Positions 44,004 to 55,576 of a DNA stretch of 64,000 nt are shown here, piece after piece. The notes under the pieces were generated by a model. It saw nothing but the letters and a program-made list of their open reading frames with translations, did no database searches and was not told the origin of the DNA. Location of the stretch: contig NC_057861.1 of NCBI RefSeq assembly GCF_019393635.1, positions 539,818,211-539,882,210 of the forward strand, in the 5' to 3' direction. The first letter of the stretch is position 1. Every line of letters begins with the position of its first letter. Both the position numbers and the translations under genes were made by a program. The stretch is from Dromiciops gliroides (Eukaryota; Chordata; Mammalia; Microbiotheria; Microbiotheriidae).

Positions 44004-44990
44004 TGAGAATATCTGAGCTGATCAAGGACACATAAAATCATAATTACAGCTGATATTCATCACCAAGTTTCTGCATTCACACATATTTTAAAGGCTTGAT
44101 TGGGAGCCTTGAAGGGCTGTGTTTTGATTGAGTATTACTGGTGGAGCTGGTGGTGAAAAATATCTATTTCTTCCCGGTGAAGTCTTTATTCCCGGTGTCA
44201 GACATCCATTGTGGAACAGAAGCTTCCATTTACAATTGGGGCTGGGAGGTAGAGACGACTGAATTAAGATGAATGGTCAGAAGCTTAGAAATGATTTCGA
44301 AAAGAAAAGTCCTTGAAGCACTGGCCTTTACCTAGATTCCTGGGCTGAACCAGCCAGCTAGGAGTATGGCCAGCTCTTATTCTACTCTTCTTCTTTTTAA
44401 GAATATACAGTATTTTTTTGAAATGACCTTTCTACAGAGTGTACCCCAGCTGAGTCAAGTGACTGAAAATAAATTAACATAGCTTTACTTCCTCTCTCAC
44501 TAACAACCAATGAAATGTCAAAGCCATACTAAACATTTGGCAGACATCGAATACTAGAGTCAAAGAGTTGGAAGAAACTTTCACAGTCTTCTAATCCAAC
44601 TCCCATGGTGCCAAACCTAGTTTCTTCCCTTGGAAGGCAAATATGTTGGCCATATTCCTTCTGCTCAATTCAACAAGCATATTATTAAGTGCTTGGCATG
44701 GGTAAGGAGGCACATGAGAGAAGGCACTGGGGAATACAAAGACAAAAGTGAAATTATTCTGTACCATGAAGTAGCTTATATTCTTCTGGTGGGATGCATT
44801 CAACATTCACATAATTCAGTAAAAATAAAACATATTCTAATGTTCCAGTACTCCAGTGGATCTGTGATCTCATTCAAGTTGAGCACTTTCTCCAAATTTG
44901 AGGACAGTCAGTCGCTCATGTGCTGATTGCCCTGTTTGACTGTAGTCTTTGTCTTCCCATATGTTCCCCACAGAGTGTTCATTAAACTTG
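44004..44990. other. mostly unique DNA with an old MIR3/L2-like patch
   Basis: 44545-44600 resembles THER2 ('gagttggaagaaactttcacagtct'). 44660-44800 ('caacaagcatattattaagtgcttggc', 'ggggaatacaaagacaaaag', 'gtagcttatattcttctggtgg') matches the common 'CATTTATTAAGTGC' LINE3/MIR-associated terminus. Confidence 0.5.
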
Positions 44991-45015
44991 CCAAGGGTCC
45001 AAAAAACAAACAAAC

Positions 45016-45178
45016 TGGGGCAACTAGATGGAGCAGTGGATAAAGCACCGGCCCAGGAGTCAGGAGTACCTGAGTTCAAATCCAACCTCAGACACTTGAC
45101 ACTTACTAGCTGTGTGACCCTAGGCAAGTCACTTAACCCCAATTACCTCAAAAACAAAACAACAATAACAACAAAAAA
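45016..45178 (+). mobile_element. young CORE-SINE with A-rich 5' leader
   Basis: Head tggggcaactagatggagcagtgg. Flanking duplication aaacttgccaagggtcc (about 44984-45000) and aaacttgccaaaggcc (about 45177-45192). Between the left copy and the head is an extra 'aaaaaacaaacaaac', not part of the usual SINE. Confidence 0.88.
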
Positions 45179-45239
45179 CTTGCCAAAGGCCTTCCCTTAC
45201 ACTCTCTAGAAACCACAAGGATTCCAATGGAAGAAAAAT

Positions 45240-46015
45240 GCTTTGAATTCAAGCCATACATTTTCCATTCTTTTTCCTGTCCCTTACATACCACAATCTA
45301 CTTCTCATCTCCATGCCTTTGTAATATCTATACCTTATGCTTGGAATGCACTCCCTGTTAATCTCTACTTGTTAGAATTTCTAACTTCCTGCAATGCTCA
45401 GCACAAATGTTAACTTGATAAGCCTTGATGAGGCTTTTCCTGGTCCACTCAGCTGGTAGTGCATTCCCATCTGAAAATTGTGTCTCTGTGTATGTGTATT
45501 AATTAATTCCCCAACCAAAATTTTACCTACTTGTAGGCAGGTAATGTTTCATTTTTCTTATTGTTTCTTTAGTGCCTGGCACAGTGCCTGGATTTTATTG
45601 GATGGGAGATAAATACTTGTTTACTAGTAGACTGACTGATTAATTCAATCATACATTTCTTAGGTGGCAAATTTTTTGCACCTGCTTCCTTCAAATGCCT
45701 GCTAAGACCTCACCATCTACCAGAATTGTTTCCCAATCCCTCTTAATCCTAGTGCCTTCTGATCATTATTTCCTCTGTATTCTATAAGTATAATATCCTA
45801 TAAGTATATGTGTAGTATAGTATTTATAAGTATAATATCCTACAATTATATTTATTCTAGAATTAACTTGGTTGTACATAATTGTTCCTATGTTTCTCCT
45901 ATAAAATTGTGAGCTCCTCAAGGGCAGGGACTGCCTTTTGGTTTTCTTTGTATTCCTAGCATTTAGTGAAGTTACAATCCATAGAAGGTGCTTAACCAAT
46001 GCTAATTGACTGACT
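45240..46015 (+). repeat. L2-type LINE 3' region
   Basis: 'tatgcttggaatgcactccctg', 'cttttcctggtccactcagc', 'gagctcctcaagggcagggactgcc', 'ggtgcttaaccaatgctaattgactgac' follow L2 3' order, interspersed with AT-rich decay. Confidence 0.65.
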
Positions 46016-46063
46016 ATACAACTCTTTGATTGTAATGTTGAGGGTTGCTTAATGTTAATTTTT

Positions 46064-46209
46064 GTTTTTTTTTGGTGGGGCAATGAGAGTTAAGTGACCT
46101 ACCCAAGGTCACACAGCTAGTAAGTGTCAAGAGTCTGAGGCTAGATTTAAACTCAGGTCCTATTGAATCCAGGGCCGGTGCTTTATCCTCTGTACCACCT
46201 AGGTGCCCC
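46064..46209 (-). mobile_element. young CORE-SINE
   Basis: TSD aatgttaattttt (46051-46063) and aatgttaattctt (46210-46222). Diverged 'ggtggggcaatgagagttaag' variant of the 3' end. Confidence 0.9.
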
Positions 46210-46215
46210 AATGTT

Positions 46216-47125
46216 AATTCTTTACAGACTGTAGTGTTGCGTGTCTTGATGTCAGGCAATATTAACAAGATAAAGTTGTTACTAAAAAAAGATGAGGGTT
46301 TATATCAAAGTGAAGTTTAAGACATTAAAATAACTTTGTAATATTCCAAAGGCAATGAAATCTATTTTTCTGCTGTTTAATTCTAGACCCAAGTAATTCT
46401 TTGGCAGTGACTATCCAAAATGTGTGTATGCAGGTGTATGTAGATGTATATGTGTGTGCACATATAAGCATATGTAAATATATTCTAATGTTCATGCATA
46501 TATAACAAATATGTTTGTACAGCACACAATGTATGCATGTGTATACAGATTATATAAAATATATTACACATTGTTAATATGAATGCATGGATCACCTGGA
46601 CTTGATGGAGGTGCCTTAATATCCAAAATTATTCTTTATGAAACCTTAGGTTAATAGGAGCAAAATGTCCTTCAACCGAACTTCAAACTGAACCCAGATA
46701 GATAGCTGGCAGATAAAAGTGCCTACCTGGTGACTTCTTTCCTCAGAATAGTAAATCCCTATCTTATGGGGAAATCTAGGCATCCTCATCCTTGCCAAAC
46801 CCTTTTTTGGAATCCTGTAATCTTATCATGATGCTTCTTTATTTTCTCCACATTTGTTATAACTGAAATTGTTAAGCTGCTTTTTCTTCTAGGTTAAATT
46901 TATTAAACTATTGAAACTGATAACACTCTGTAATCCAGACAAAAAAAAAAAAAAAACCCTTATATACCCTCAGAAAGAGGGAGTCCCTGAGCTCTCTTCT
47001 AAGGAGATGATCATGATTTCTTTCTTCTTGAGACAAAATGAATTGGTATTATGTTTTGTTTTCTTTTTTTTTTCTGTCTCTGATCTGGTTTATCCTATAG
47101 GAATTGGTTTTGTTCTGTGGGAGAC
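46216..47125. other. unique DNA with GTGTAT-like simple repeats
   Basis: No gene or interspersed repeat recognised. Confidence 0.4.
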
Positions 47126-47139
47126 ATGTCTCTATTTAT

Positions 47140-47305
47140 TTATTTTTTTTTAATTTTTAAATTTTTTTTTATGGGGCAATGGGGGCTAAGTGACTTGTCC
47201 AGGGTCACACAGCTAGTAAGTGTCAAGTGTCTGAGGCCGGATTTGAACTCAGGTACTCCTGAATCCAGGGCCGGTGCTTTATCCACTGCACCACCTAGCC
47301 ACCCC
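47140..47305 (-). mobile_element. young CORE-SINE, 'GCCCC' variant
   Basis: 'atggggcaatgggggctaagtgac' 3' end and head 'ctagccacccc'. A TSD-like ctatttattttt / ctgtttattttt flanks it. Confidence 0.88.
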
Positions 47306-47811
47306 CTGTTTATTTTTTTTTGTAGGAGATATAAAATTAATTTCTCTGATCTGTTTATTAATTTTTAGGAGACAGGCAGATTAAACTATATTTAATTTTC
47401 AATGTATACATGTGTATGTGTGTATATACATGAATATTACACACATGTTGGTAGACAAGTTCTAGAGAGTAGAAATCAACTGCATAGACATTCATTGGTC
47501 CTGGCTAGTCTGGATCAGTGGTATCAAACTCAAATAGAAATGAACCACACATAAAGATATCTGAGGGGCACATTCTGACTTAGAAAAAGGCAATAACTTC
47601 AGGTTCTATTTTATTTGTATTTATTTTGTTAAATGTTTTCCAACTTCATTTTACTTTGGTTTGGGCTGCACAGAAGTATTGCAGGCCTGTGCAAAAAAAT
47701 AGGAATTCCTTATTCACTTGTTTTTGGTTTTATTTTATTTGGTCATGTCAACCCGTAAATTAAAAAAAAAAATGATGTATATAAAATAAAGTAATGTTTG
47801 GGAAAGGTGGA
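47306..47811. other. unique DNA, nothing recognised
   Basis: AT-rich, with weak resemblance to hAT/MER-type 'ggcctgtgcaaaaaaatagg' but not assignable. Confidence 0.3.
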
Positions 47812-47904
47812 GAGAACAAACATTTATTAGGCACCTATTATGTGCCAGGCACTGTGCTAAGCACTTTACAAATTTCATCTCATCAGATTTTTACTACTAC
47901 CCTG

Positions 47905-48613
47905 TGTGGGGACCAATTTTTAATTGGAGAGTGTTAGCTAAGCGGCTCGCAGCAATATTGGGGCAAGGAAGGAGACCGGCAGCCTCCCTCAAAACAGAAC
48001 AAGATTTATTTATTTTTTGTTTGTTTGTTTGTTTTTTACGGGGCAATGGGGTTAAGTGACTTGCCCAGGGTCACACAGCTAGTAAGTGTCAAGGGTCTGA
48101 GGCCGGATTTGAACTCAGGAACTCCTGAATCCAGGGCCGGTGCTTTATCCACTGCGCCACCTAGCTGCCCCGAACAAGATTTATTTTAACAAGAACGAAC
48201 TTAAAAAAAAAAAAAAAACCCACACAAACAGGATTGGTAGTATCAAGGGAAAAGAAATAAAATGGGGAAAGGGAAATTATAATACCTGAAAAAATACCAC
48301 CACCCAGGAATCAGCTGAAAATACACAGCAGAACGCCTGTCGCTTTCCAGCTTCCACCTACAATGCCCAATTCTCCTCCCCCAAACATAGAAACACCCCA
48401 CACAGCCCCAGCCAATGGTATGGCCACTCTGACAGTCACATGACTGCTCTCACTAGGCTTCCAATCATAATTTTGCCAAGCCCATGTAGGTGTCAGCGAG
48501 TGGTGAGGTGCCAGAGCCCTGGCAAGGTCTACAACCAGTGGGTGGAGCACTGTGCGGTTTGCAGAGAACCAGGCCAGTGTGCGCCAACCTCAAATAACAA
48601 TTAATTCTTTACA
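47905..48613 (-). mobile_element. solo ERV LTR (antisense) carrying a SINE
   Basis: TGTGGGGACC...TTACA with imperfect 4-bp flanks cctg/tctg. The left end 'tgtggggaccaatttttaattgg', 'gtgttagctaagcggctcgc' parallels the LTR at 15965. The antisense polyadenylation-like 'tttattta' is at about 48005. It contains GC-rich U3-like sequence at 48310-48600. The LTR is inserted in an old CORE-SINE and is itself interrupted by a young SINE. About 550 bp without the SINE. Confidence 0.7.
48012..48171 (-). mobile_element. young CORE-SINE inside the LTR
   Basis: An exact 15-bp TSD gaacaagatttattt is at 47997-48011 and 48172-48186. The tail is (TTTG)n/T-rich. Confidence 0.96.
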
Positions 48614-48913
48614 TCTGGTAAGTAGATGTTCTTATTATTATCTCCACTTTAGAGTTGAGGAAACTGAGTCAGACAGAGATCAAGGGTCTTGCCTAGGGTC
48701 ACACAGGTAGTAAGTGTCTAAGATAGGATTTGAACTCAAGTCTTCTTAACTCTAGGACTACAACTCGGTCCACTGTACTATCTAGCTGCCTGAAAACTAA
48801 TGGCATGAGGAAAGATCTCATGTAGGAGAGAATGACTGAGGTGAACCTTGAAGACAGATAGGTGTTCTAAGAAAGGGCCTCTTAAACTTTTTCCACTCAT
48901 GACCATTTTTTTT

Positions 48914-49205
48914 TTTTTACTTGTTCATTGTTGCAACAAACATTTTTTTTTTCCAGTTACATGTAAGGGTAGTTTTCAACATTCATTTTCATAGGATTTA
49001 GAGTTCCAAATTTTTCTCCCCCCCTTTCCTCCCCCCTCCACAAGACAGCAACCAGGTTATATATGTACAATCCACAAGTGCTCTTTTTATCAGTTCTTTC
49101 TAGGGGGGTGGATAGTATGTTTCATTATCAGTCCCTTGGGATTGTCTTAGATCATTGTATTGCTGAGAGTAGTTAAGTTGCTCATTGAACAATACCGCTG
49201 TCGTG
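48914..49205 (-). mobile_element. 5'-truncated L1 3' end
   Basis: 'tttttccagttacatgtaagggtagttttcaacattc' and 'agttccaaatttttctcccccccttt' are the complement of the L1 3'UTR, followed by a short ORF2-end-like part. Flanks tcatgacc (about 48897) and tcgtgacc (about 49202) are a probable TSD. Confidence 0.75.
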
Positions 49206-49318
49206 ACCCCTGTTCACCTGGGTATATAGCTATATAAAACAGGTATACATAACCTTCTACTTTTGCAAAGTTTTTCATGACCCCCACATTCAGTTACCTT
49301 AAGAAACTTTGCTCTAAG

Positions 49319-49451
49319 GTAGCACAGTGGATAAAGCACCAGCCCTGGATTCATGAGGACCTGAGTTCAAGTTCGGCCTTAGACACTTGACACTTAGTAG
49401 CTGTGTGACCCTGGGCAAGTCACTTAACCCTCATTAGCCTGCAAAAAGAAA

Positions 49452-49535
<84 letters not shown>

Positions 49536-49543
49536 AACCCAAC
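49319..49543 (+). mobile_element. young CORE-SINE with (AAAG)n tail, head-trimmed
   Basis: TSD aactttgctctaag at 49305-49318 and 49544-49557. The head starts at 'gtagcacagtgg', about 12 bp short. The tail has grown into about 23 AAAG units (49448-49536). Confidence 0.95.
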
Positions 49544-49559
49544 AACTTTGCTCTAAGAG

Positions 49560-50258
49560 AAGAAGGCAATTAGGAAAAAAATTCTAGACATAGAACAACA
49601 GTCTGTGTAAAACAATGGCAAGCAGGCCATTTTTACTGCAATATGAAGTATATGGGGGAAAGTAAAATCATTCTGGAAATATAATTTAAGAGGCAGATTA
49701 CGAAGGGTTTTAGGTGCCAAATGGATATATTTGTATTTGATCCTAAAGGCAGTAAGGAAATACTGATGCTTTATAATTACTTAACATTGTCAGTCCTGTG
49801 CTTTAGGAATATCAATTGTAGGTGATGTAGAGGGAGATTTGAAAAGAGGAGAGACTAGAAGCAGAGAGGCTTCAATTCCTTACCGATTTAAGACTCCTTT
49901 TCATCCATATGAAAAGTTAATGGAAAGGAAGGAGGGACATCAGGAAAGCATTCCAAGTACAGATCTGTACAGTACTGTACAGTATAGTACTGCCCTCTTT
50001 GTGTCTCCCTCAAGATCAACCACAATACTTTGCACAGTATAGGGCTTTTTTTCCCTTTTTTAAATTGTTGTTATTATTTATAGATTCACTTAAATTCAAC
50101 TTCATTTCAAAGTGATAATCCATTTGAGGACACATCACATATACATTAAAGATAAATACTTAGGGCAGGGACTGAGTCTTGTCTAGCTTTTTATCCTGCC
50201 CAGAACCTTTCCAACACACATTTATTAAGAATGTCTCATGTGCGAGGCATTATATTTA
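49560..50258. other. unique DNA, nothing recognised
   Basis: The 67-codon frame 49839-50042 has no supporting motif. A near-palindromic 'gtacagtactgtacagtatagtac' lies at about 49968. Confidence 0.4.
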
Positions 50259-50740
50259 TATATATATATATATATCAGGTGCTCCATAAGTTTTTGAGTG
50301 TATCATGCAATAAAAATGTGTTAAATTAAAGTGAAATCCTGGCAGATCAGAATGGGTAGTCAAAGTGTCAGTTTCAACAAAAAGGCATTTCCCCTGAAGA
50401 ACCCACACAGAGAGAAAAATGCTAACCTTTTAAAGAAGCAATGTCTTGCTTGGGCCTGTTGAAGAAAATTGCTAACGAGCATAAAAATCATTCCACCCCC
50501 AAACTCAAATGAGGTTTTGGTGTGAAGGAAGTGGTTTCTCTGTATGTGGTGTGTTCTGAATAAAATATTGGATAGTCCCCCTGCAAGCATCAATCAGCTT
50601 GTTGATTCTCTGTCCCCTGGCGTCTTGCTTCTTTCTGGTGGAGCTCATTGACCTTTGACCTGTTTATTGCTTTATTGCCACAGACATAGCACCAATTTAT
50701 TCATCAACATCTGGTGGTCTGAAAATTGTGTTTTACATTA
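50259..50740 (-). other. unidentified moderately repetitive-looking segment
   Basis: After a (TA)n run the sequence 'caggtgctccataagtttttgag' resembles a DNA-transposon (mariner-like) terminus. The minus strand has a 77-codon frame (50593-50360, 'LSNILFRTHHIQRNHFLHTK', 'FLQQAQARHCFFKRLAFF') reading loosely like a transposase C-terminus. I cannot name a family. The segment could equally be unique DNA. Confidence 0.25.
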
Positions 50741-51239
50741 TTAGCTCTCAAATGGATAGCTAATGCTGTTTAATGGGGCAGTTATGAGCTATTACAGAAT
50801 CATTTTTTCTCATTTTGCTAATGAATAGAAAACCTTCATCAAATAAATGTTTGCCAGTTGGCTTAAAATCAAAGCCTCTAATTATCAATAAAAAAAAAAA
50901 TGGACAGGATCCAGAGAGGTCAGCAGTGGTGAATCATGCATTTAAGGAACCAACCTTTCCACTTCACTACCTCTTACACATGGGCCATGGAAAACACCAT
51001 TTGACACATGTCCCTAAACAAAATTAGAAGGCAGTTAGTTAATTTACCTCCCTTCCACGTCCTCAGTCAACAACAAAATCCTTTAAAGAATTCAAACTTC
51101 TCAGTTCCATGATCTTTTTACAATATTGTAATATTTCAACACTATTCAATGAATGTCTACTGAATGTATGATGACACCATGCTGAGTACTGTAACTGCAA
51201 CATTAACCCCACATAAGGTTCCTCCCCTTTTTGTCTTTC
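50741..51239. other. unique DNA, nothing recognised
   Basis: AT-rich, no recognisable gene. Confidence 0.4.
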
Positions 51240-52270
51240 CAGGGCTTTCTGAAATCGTCCTGTTCATCACTTCTTATAGGATAATAATATCTCATCATAA
51301 TAATATACTACAGTTTATTTAGCCATTTCCCAATTGATGAGCATTCCTTTGATTTCCAATTCTTAGCACAAAAAGAGCTGCTATAAATATGTTTGTACAA
51401 ATAAGTGTTTTTCTCTTCTTTGGGCTATCTTTGGGATAAAAACCTATCAGTGGTATTGCTAAAGCAAAGGGTATGCACAGTTTGATAGCCCCTTGGGCAT
51501 AATTCCAAATTGCTTTCCAGAATGATTGGATTGGTTCAGAAATCCACTAACAGTGGACGTGTTCCAGTTTTCCCACGTCCCCTCCAACATCCAATCTTTT
51601 CTTTTTTTATATATTTGCCAATCTGATAGATCTGAGGTAGTACCTCAAAGTTGCTTTAATTTTCATTTCTCTGATAAATAGTGATTTAGAGCATTTTTTT
51701 CATATGGCAATAGATAGTTTTGATTTCTTCATCTGAACACTGCCTATTCAGATCCCTTAACCATTTATCAATTGGGAAATGATTTGTACTTTGATAAATT
51801 TGACTTAGTTCTGTATATTTTTGAGAAATAAGGCCTTTATAAGAGATACTTGTTGCAAATTTTTTTCCTAGTTTTCTGCTTTCCTTATAATCTTGGTAAC
51901 ATTAATTTTGTTTGTGCAAAAACTTTTTAATTTTATATGATCAAAATTATCTATTTTACCTTTTATATTGCCCTCTATATTTTATTTTTAATTTTTTTTT
52001 GGTGAGGCAATTGGGGTTAAGTGACTTGCCCAGGGTCACAGAGCTAGTACATGTTAAGTGTCGGAGGCCGGATTTGAACTCAGGTTCTCCTGAATCCAGG
52101 GCCAGTGCTCTATCTACTGTGCTACCTAGCTGCCTGCTAGATTTTCTTTTGTACTAAATTCTTCCTCTGTCCATAAATCTTACAGTAAACTATTCCATGC
52201 TCTCTTAATTTGCTTATGGTATCACCCTTTATGTGTAAATCATATTCATCGTCTTTTAACTATGGTGATC
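51240..52270 (-). mobile_element. 5'-truncated L1, late ORF2 region (element K)
   Basis: Complement of L1 ORF2 C-terminal sequence in the same order as 30741-31560: 'catttcccaattgatgagcattcc', 'aaagagctgctataaatatg', 'ggtattgctaaagcaaagggtatg', 'agtgatttagagca', 'accatttatcaattgg', 'ttgcttatggtatcaccctttatg'. Interrupted by a SINE at 51985. Confidence 0.85.
51985..52136 (-). mobile_element. young CORE-SINE inside element K
   Basis: 'ggtgaggcaattggggttaag' to 'ctagctgcc'. Imperfect flanks ctatattttattttt / ctagattttctttt. Confidence 0.9.
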
Positions 52271-53079
52271 AGGCTGTTTACTCTGAGCCCCTTCCCCCCA
52301 GAAGGAGGAGAGGGGAATACATGCTTAGAAACATCAGAATTGACTGATTATTCCATTGGATGGAGCCTCCATGTTTATGCTTATATCCTCTGCTTATATC
52401 TTGGAATACCAATTCTAGAAAGTGTGATAGAGAGTTGATTAGAAATGAATGAAAAATTGTTATTTAGCAGTAAGAGCAGGTGGTTAATTCTAAATGGCAT
52501 GAATTTACAATGGATTCGGGTGACATGATTATGTGATTTTCTCTGGACACATTCACTAACACAAGAGGAGGAAAAGAATAGGATGATGGTGGGGGTAACC
52601 CACAGACCTGGATTAGCAAGATATGGAAGGATAAAAGGACATGGGATTCATTGATTGATGTAAATGTCTTATTGAATTAACCATAGAGTTAAGATTGTGG
52701 AGTGAGGCAAGTGAGGCCAAAACAGAGGTGATGGACTGGAAGAATATGGAGGAATTGAGGGAACACAGTTCACAATAAGGGCAAAGATCAGGCTTAGAAG
52801 AGTGAATGAGTAGGAGAAGTAGAACAGCAGCATATTTTGATAGGAAGGGAATTTTAGAGTTTTAGACCTTAGAAGGTAAACAGTGTGGGATGATGGTGAA
52901 AACTAATAACATAAGGTTGCTGAGGTAGATTGGAGATGAAGGTTGGATGACAAAATAGGAGGCAATGGTACTCAAAACATCATCAGTATGGAACATATTA
53001 GCATAGTTAGAGGGTGGTATACTAGTATATGAGCTAGTGAATCACTCCTCTCCTTTACTCAAGTTTATAACCACATCAG
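52271..53079. other. unique DNA, nothing recognised
   Basis: Purine-rich, no repeat or exon identified. Confidence 0.4.
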
Positions 53080-54120
53080 GATATTATGACCCATTGGTCA
53101 ACTTAGAAATTTTGGCTTCTTTTCTGAAAGCTTCCATTACTTCCTACAAGGTACTTGTATTTCTATTTTTCCAATAACCAAGTTTCCACAGAATATATCC
53201 TAAGTATTTCAATTAATATCAAACAAACCAGTCAACCTTTCTCCTAACTTACAGTCTTAATCACCAGCAGACCATTAGATGTTCAAACTGGATGTGTCAG
53301 AAACATCTTAAATTTAACATGTACAAAACTCATTCTTTTCCCCCAAATCCTTCTTCCTAACCTCCCTATTACTGTCAAGACATCAAAATTGTCACTCAGA
53401 CTTGAAACCTAGATATCCTTCTCAGCTCTCACTCCCTATATCTAATCTTTTGCTAACTCTTATCATTTCTACTTTGATAACATTTCTCATAAATGTGCCT
53501 TTCTTTCCTCTGTCACTACCACCACCCTGGCATGGGCCCTTATCACCCCACACTTGGACTAATACAAAAGCCTTCTAGTTGGTTTCAATGCCTCAGATTA
53601 CCCCCCTACTCTAGTCCATCTTTCACTCAGCTGTCAAAATGGTCTTCCTAAAGAGCTAGTATGATCATGTTATTCCTCTATTCCTTAAATTCCAGTGGCT
53701 CTTTATCACCTCTGGAATGAAATTTAAGACCTTCTGTTGGGTGTTTAAAATCTTTTACACCTAAAATTCAGTCTTCTTACTTTCACATATTCTATAATCT
53801 GAAGACACTGGCCTCTTTGCTGTTCCTTGAGCAAGACATTTCATCTCCCTACTCTTCACATTTGTACTAAAATCCTCTAGGCTTGGACTTTTTCATTCCC
53901 CATTTCTGTTTTCTGACTGCCCTGCCTTCCTTCCAGTTTCAGTTAAAATCCTAATTTCTTCCAGAAGCCTCTTGCAGTCCTCTTTAATCTTAATGCCTTC
54001 CTTCTGAGATGATATCCAATGTGTAATGCATATATATCTTGTTTGTATGATTGTTTTCATGTTCTGTGCCTGCATTGGACTGTGAACTCTGTGAGAATAG
54101 GAATTATTCTACATTCACAG
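53080..54120 (+). repeat. L2-type LINE ORF2/3' remnant
   Basis: Blocks in L2 order: 'aactggatgtgtcagaaacatcttaaatttaacatg', 'caaaactcattcttttcccccaaatcc', 'ccttctagttggtttcaatgcc', 'tgtcaaaatggtcttcctaaag', 'ccagtggctctttatcacctc', 'ctcctgcattggactgtgaactc'. Many mutations. Confidence 0.75.
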
Positions 54121-54129
54121 ACTCCAAGT

Positions 54130-54270
54130 TAAAAACTCCTGCTATAGAGGTAAAAAGTAACTTGTCCAAAGTCTCACAACTAATTAGTAGCAGAGCTGGG
54201 GTTAGAACCCAAGTTTCCTGATATATGTTCAATGTTCTTACTGTTATGCAAATATGTTAGCCTCTTAGGT
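54130..54270 (-). repeat. MIR-type fragment
   Basis: 'aagtaacttgtccaaagtctcacaactaattag' and 'agctggggttagaacccaagtttcctg' are the complement of MIR core and 5' body. Confidence 0.6.
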
Positions 54271-54439
54271 AACATACCTCCTTAACTCTTAAAAAATAAC
54301 ATAAAGACAAAGGGAGTTTGCGAAGACAGGGCAGCCATGCCAAATCATGTCTGCCTACTCTATTTAAGTGCAAAATCATCCTTGTCAATAATATCTGTGA
54401 CAACAGATATTCCTTAATAATAGTAATAACAACAACAAC

Positions 54440-54715
54440 TGGGACTTACATAATGCTATTAAGTTTGCAAAGTACTTTTACAGCTATCTCATTTATCCTC
54501 ACAATAACTCTGGGAGATAGGTGGTATTATCATCACCAGTTTATAGTTGAGGATCCAGTTGAATATCCAATGGTCTGCTGGTGATCAAACTGATGCAGAA
54601 GTTAAATGGCTTGCCCAGAGTGACATAACTAGCAGGTATCTGAGGTTACATTTTAACTAAGGTCTTCCTAATTCCAGGTCCAATGCTCTATCCACTGTGC
54701 TATTTTGCTGCCTAT
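54440..54715 (-). repeat. old CORE-SINE (MON1/MIR-type)
   Basis: 'atctcatttatcctcacaataactctgggagataggtgg', 'aaatggcttgcccagagtgacataactagcagg', 'ttccaggtccaatgctctatccactgtgc'. A short duplication-like insert (54556-54590) interrupts it. Confidence 0.7.
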
Positions 54716-55290
54716 AAAAGTTTGACTAGCTTTGACTATAGTTGATTCTTTTTCAAAAGCATTTTCCCCTGCTAGGCTTCTTGTATTTTCATATTTAAAA
54801 ATATAAGACATTTGGAATATGTAGGGTAATGCTGAGATTTAATGACTGTGTTCTAAGTTATACTGGATGGAATCTTTTCTGCACAGTGTAGGGCACATAA
54901 TAGGCAATTAATAAATGCTTGCTGGAAGACTGATTGATTACTAGGGAAAAGGTTACCTTTTATATTGTTGACCTTATATTCCAAGCTCTATTTGCTTATA
55001 ACATTTGACCTTCTACAGTAAAGGCTTTAAATTGGCTACTTTCTCATGCCTGCTGCTCTGGTCCAGAAATTTCAAGGCACAGAGATACTACTTCATACTC
55101 TTGATCAAACTAAGGGACTTGTTGACAGCATACAAACCAGTCTAGTGTCAACACGATAATGAGGATACTCAGTTCTGACACAGAGTTTTCAATATTAATC
55201 CCAGGCAACCTGCCTTACCCAGAATTTTGCAGGCTGATTTCACATGGCCTTGGCAGTTGGTAGGAAGAGGGTACTGAGGGGACTCAGAGT
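54716..55290. other. mostly unique DNA with an L2-like terminus at about 54890-54930
   Basis: 'agggcacataataggcaattaataaatgcttgctg' is L2-like. The rest is not recognised. Confidence 0.4.
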
Positions 55291-55495
55291 TGTACAGTAG
55301 AAAATGCAATGAATTTAGAATCAGATGACCAAAGTTCAAATGCTGGCTCCACTACACATTACTTATGTGACTTTCAGCAAGTTAGTTCACTTCTCTGGGC
55401 CTCAATTTCTTTGCAAACTTAATAGCACTATAAAATGAGGTTTCTGAACTCAAATTCCTCTCAGGTCATTATAGCTCTAAAACTATGATGCTATA
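55291..55495 (+). repeat. MIR-type fragment
   Basis: 'gtacagtagaaaatgcaatgaatttagaatcagatg', 'gttcaaatgctggctccac', 'gtgactttcagcaagttag', 'ctctgggcctcaatttctt', 'atgatgctata'; canonical MIR order. Confidence 0.75.
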
Positions 55496-55522
55496 CGTGT
55501 GAATACACACAAATATATATGA

Positions 55523-55576
55523 TCTGTGTAGAGAGGGAGGAACCAAAGATCCATCTAGACACAGTTATGTCTAGGG
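55523..55576 (+). repeat. left arm of a 54-bp inverted repeat
   Basis: Matches the reverse complement of 57270-57323 with two mismatches; core 'ggaggaaccaaagatccatc'. It directly abuts the LTR starting at 55577. Confidence 0.9.

Larger units (their letters stand above)
47812..48795 (-). repeat. old CORE-SINE (MON1/MIR-type) split by an LTR
   Basis: The left part 47812-47904 ('catttattaggcacctattatgtgccaggcactgtgc', 'tactactaccctg') and right part 48614-48795 ('aagtagatgttcttattattatctcc', 'gaggaaactgagtcagacagagatc', 'aggatttgaactcaagtcttcttaactc') form one element. The LTR lies between them. Confidence 0.8.
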
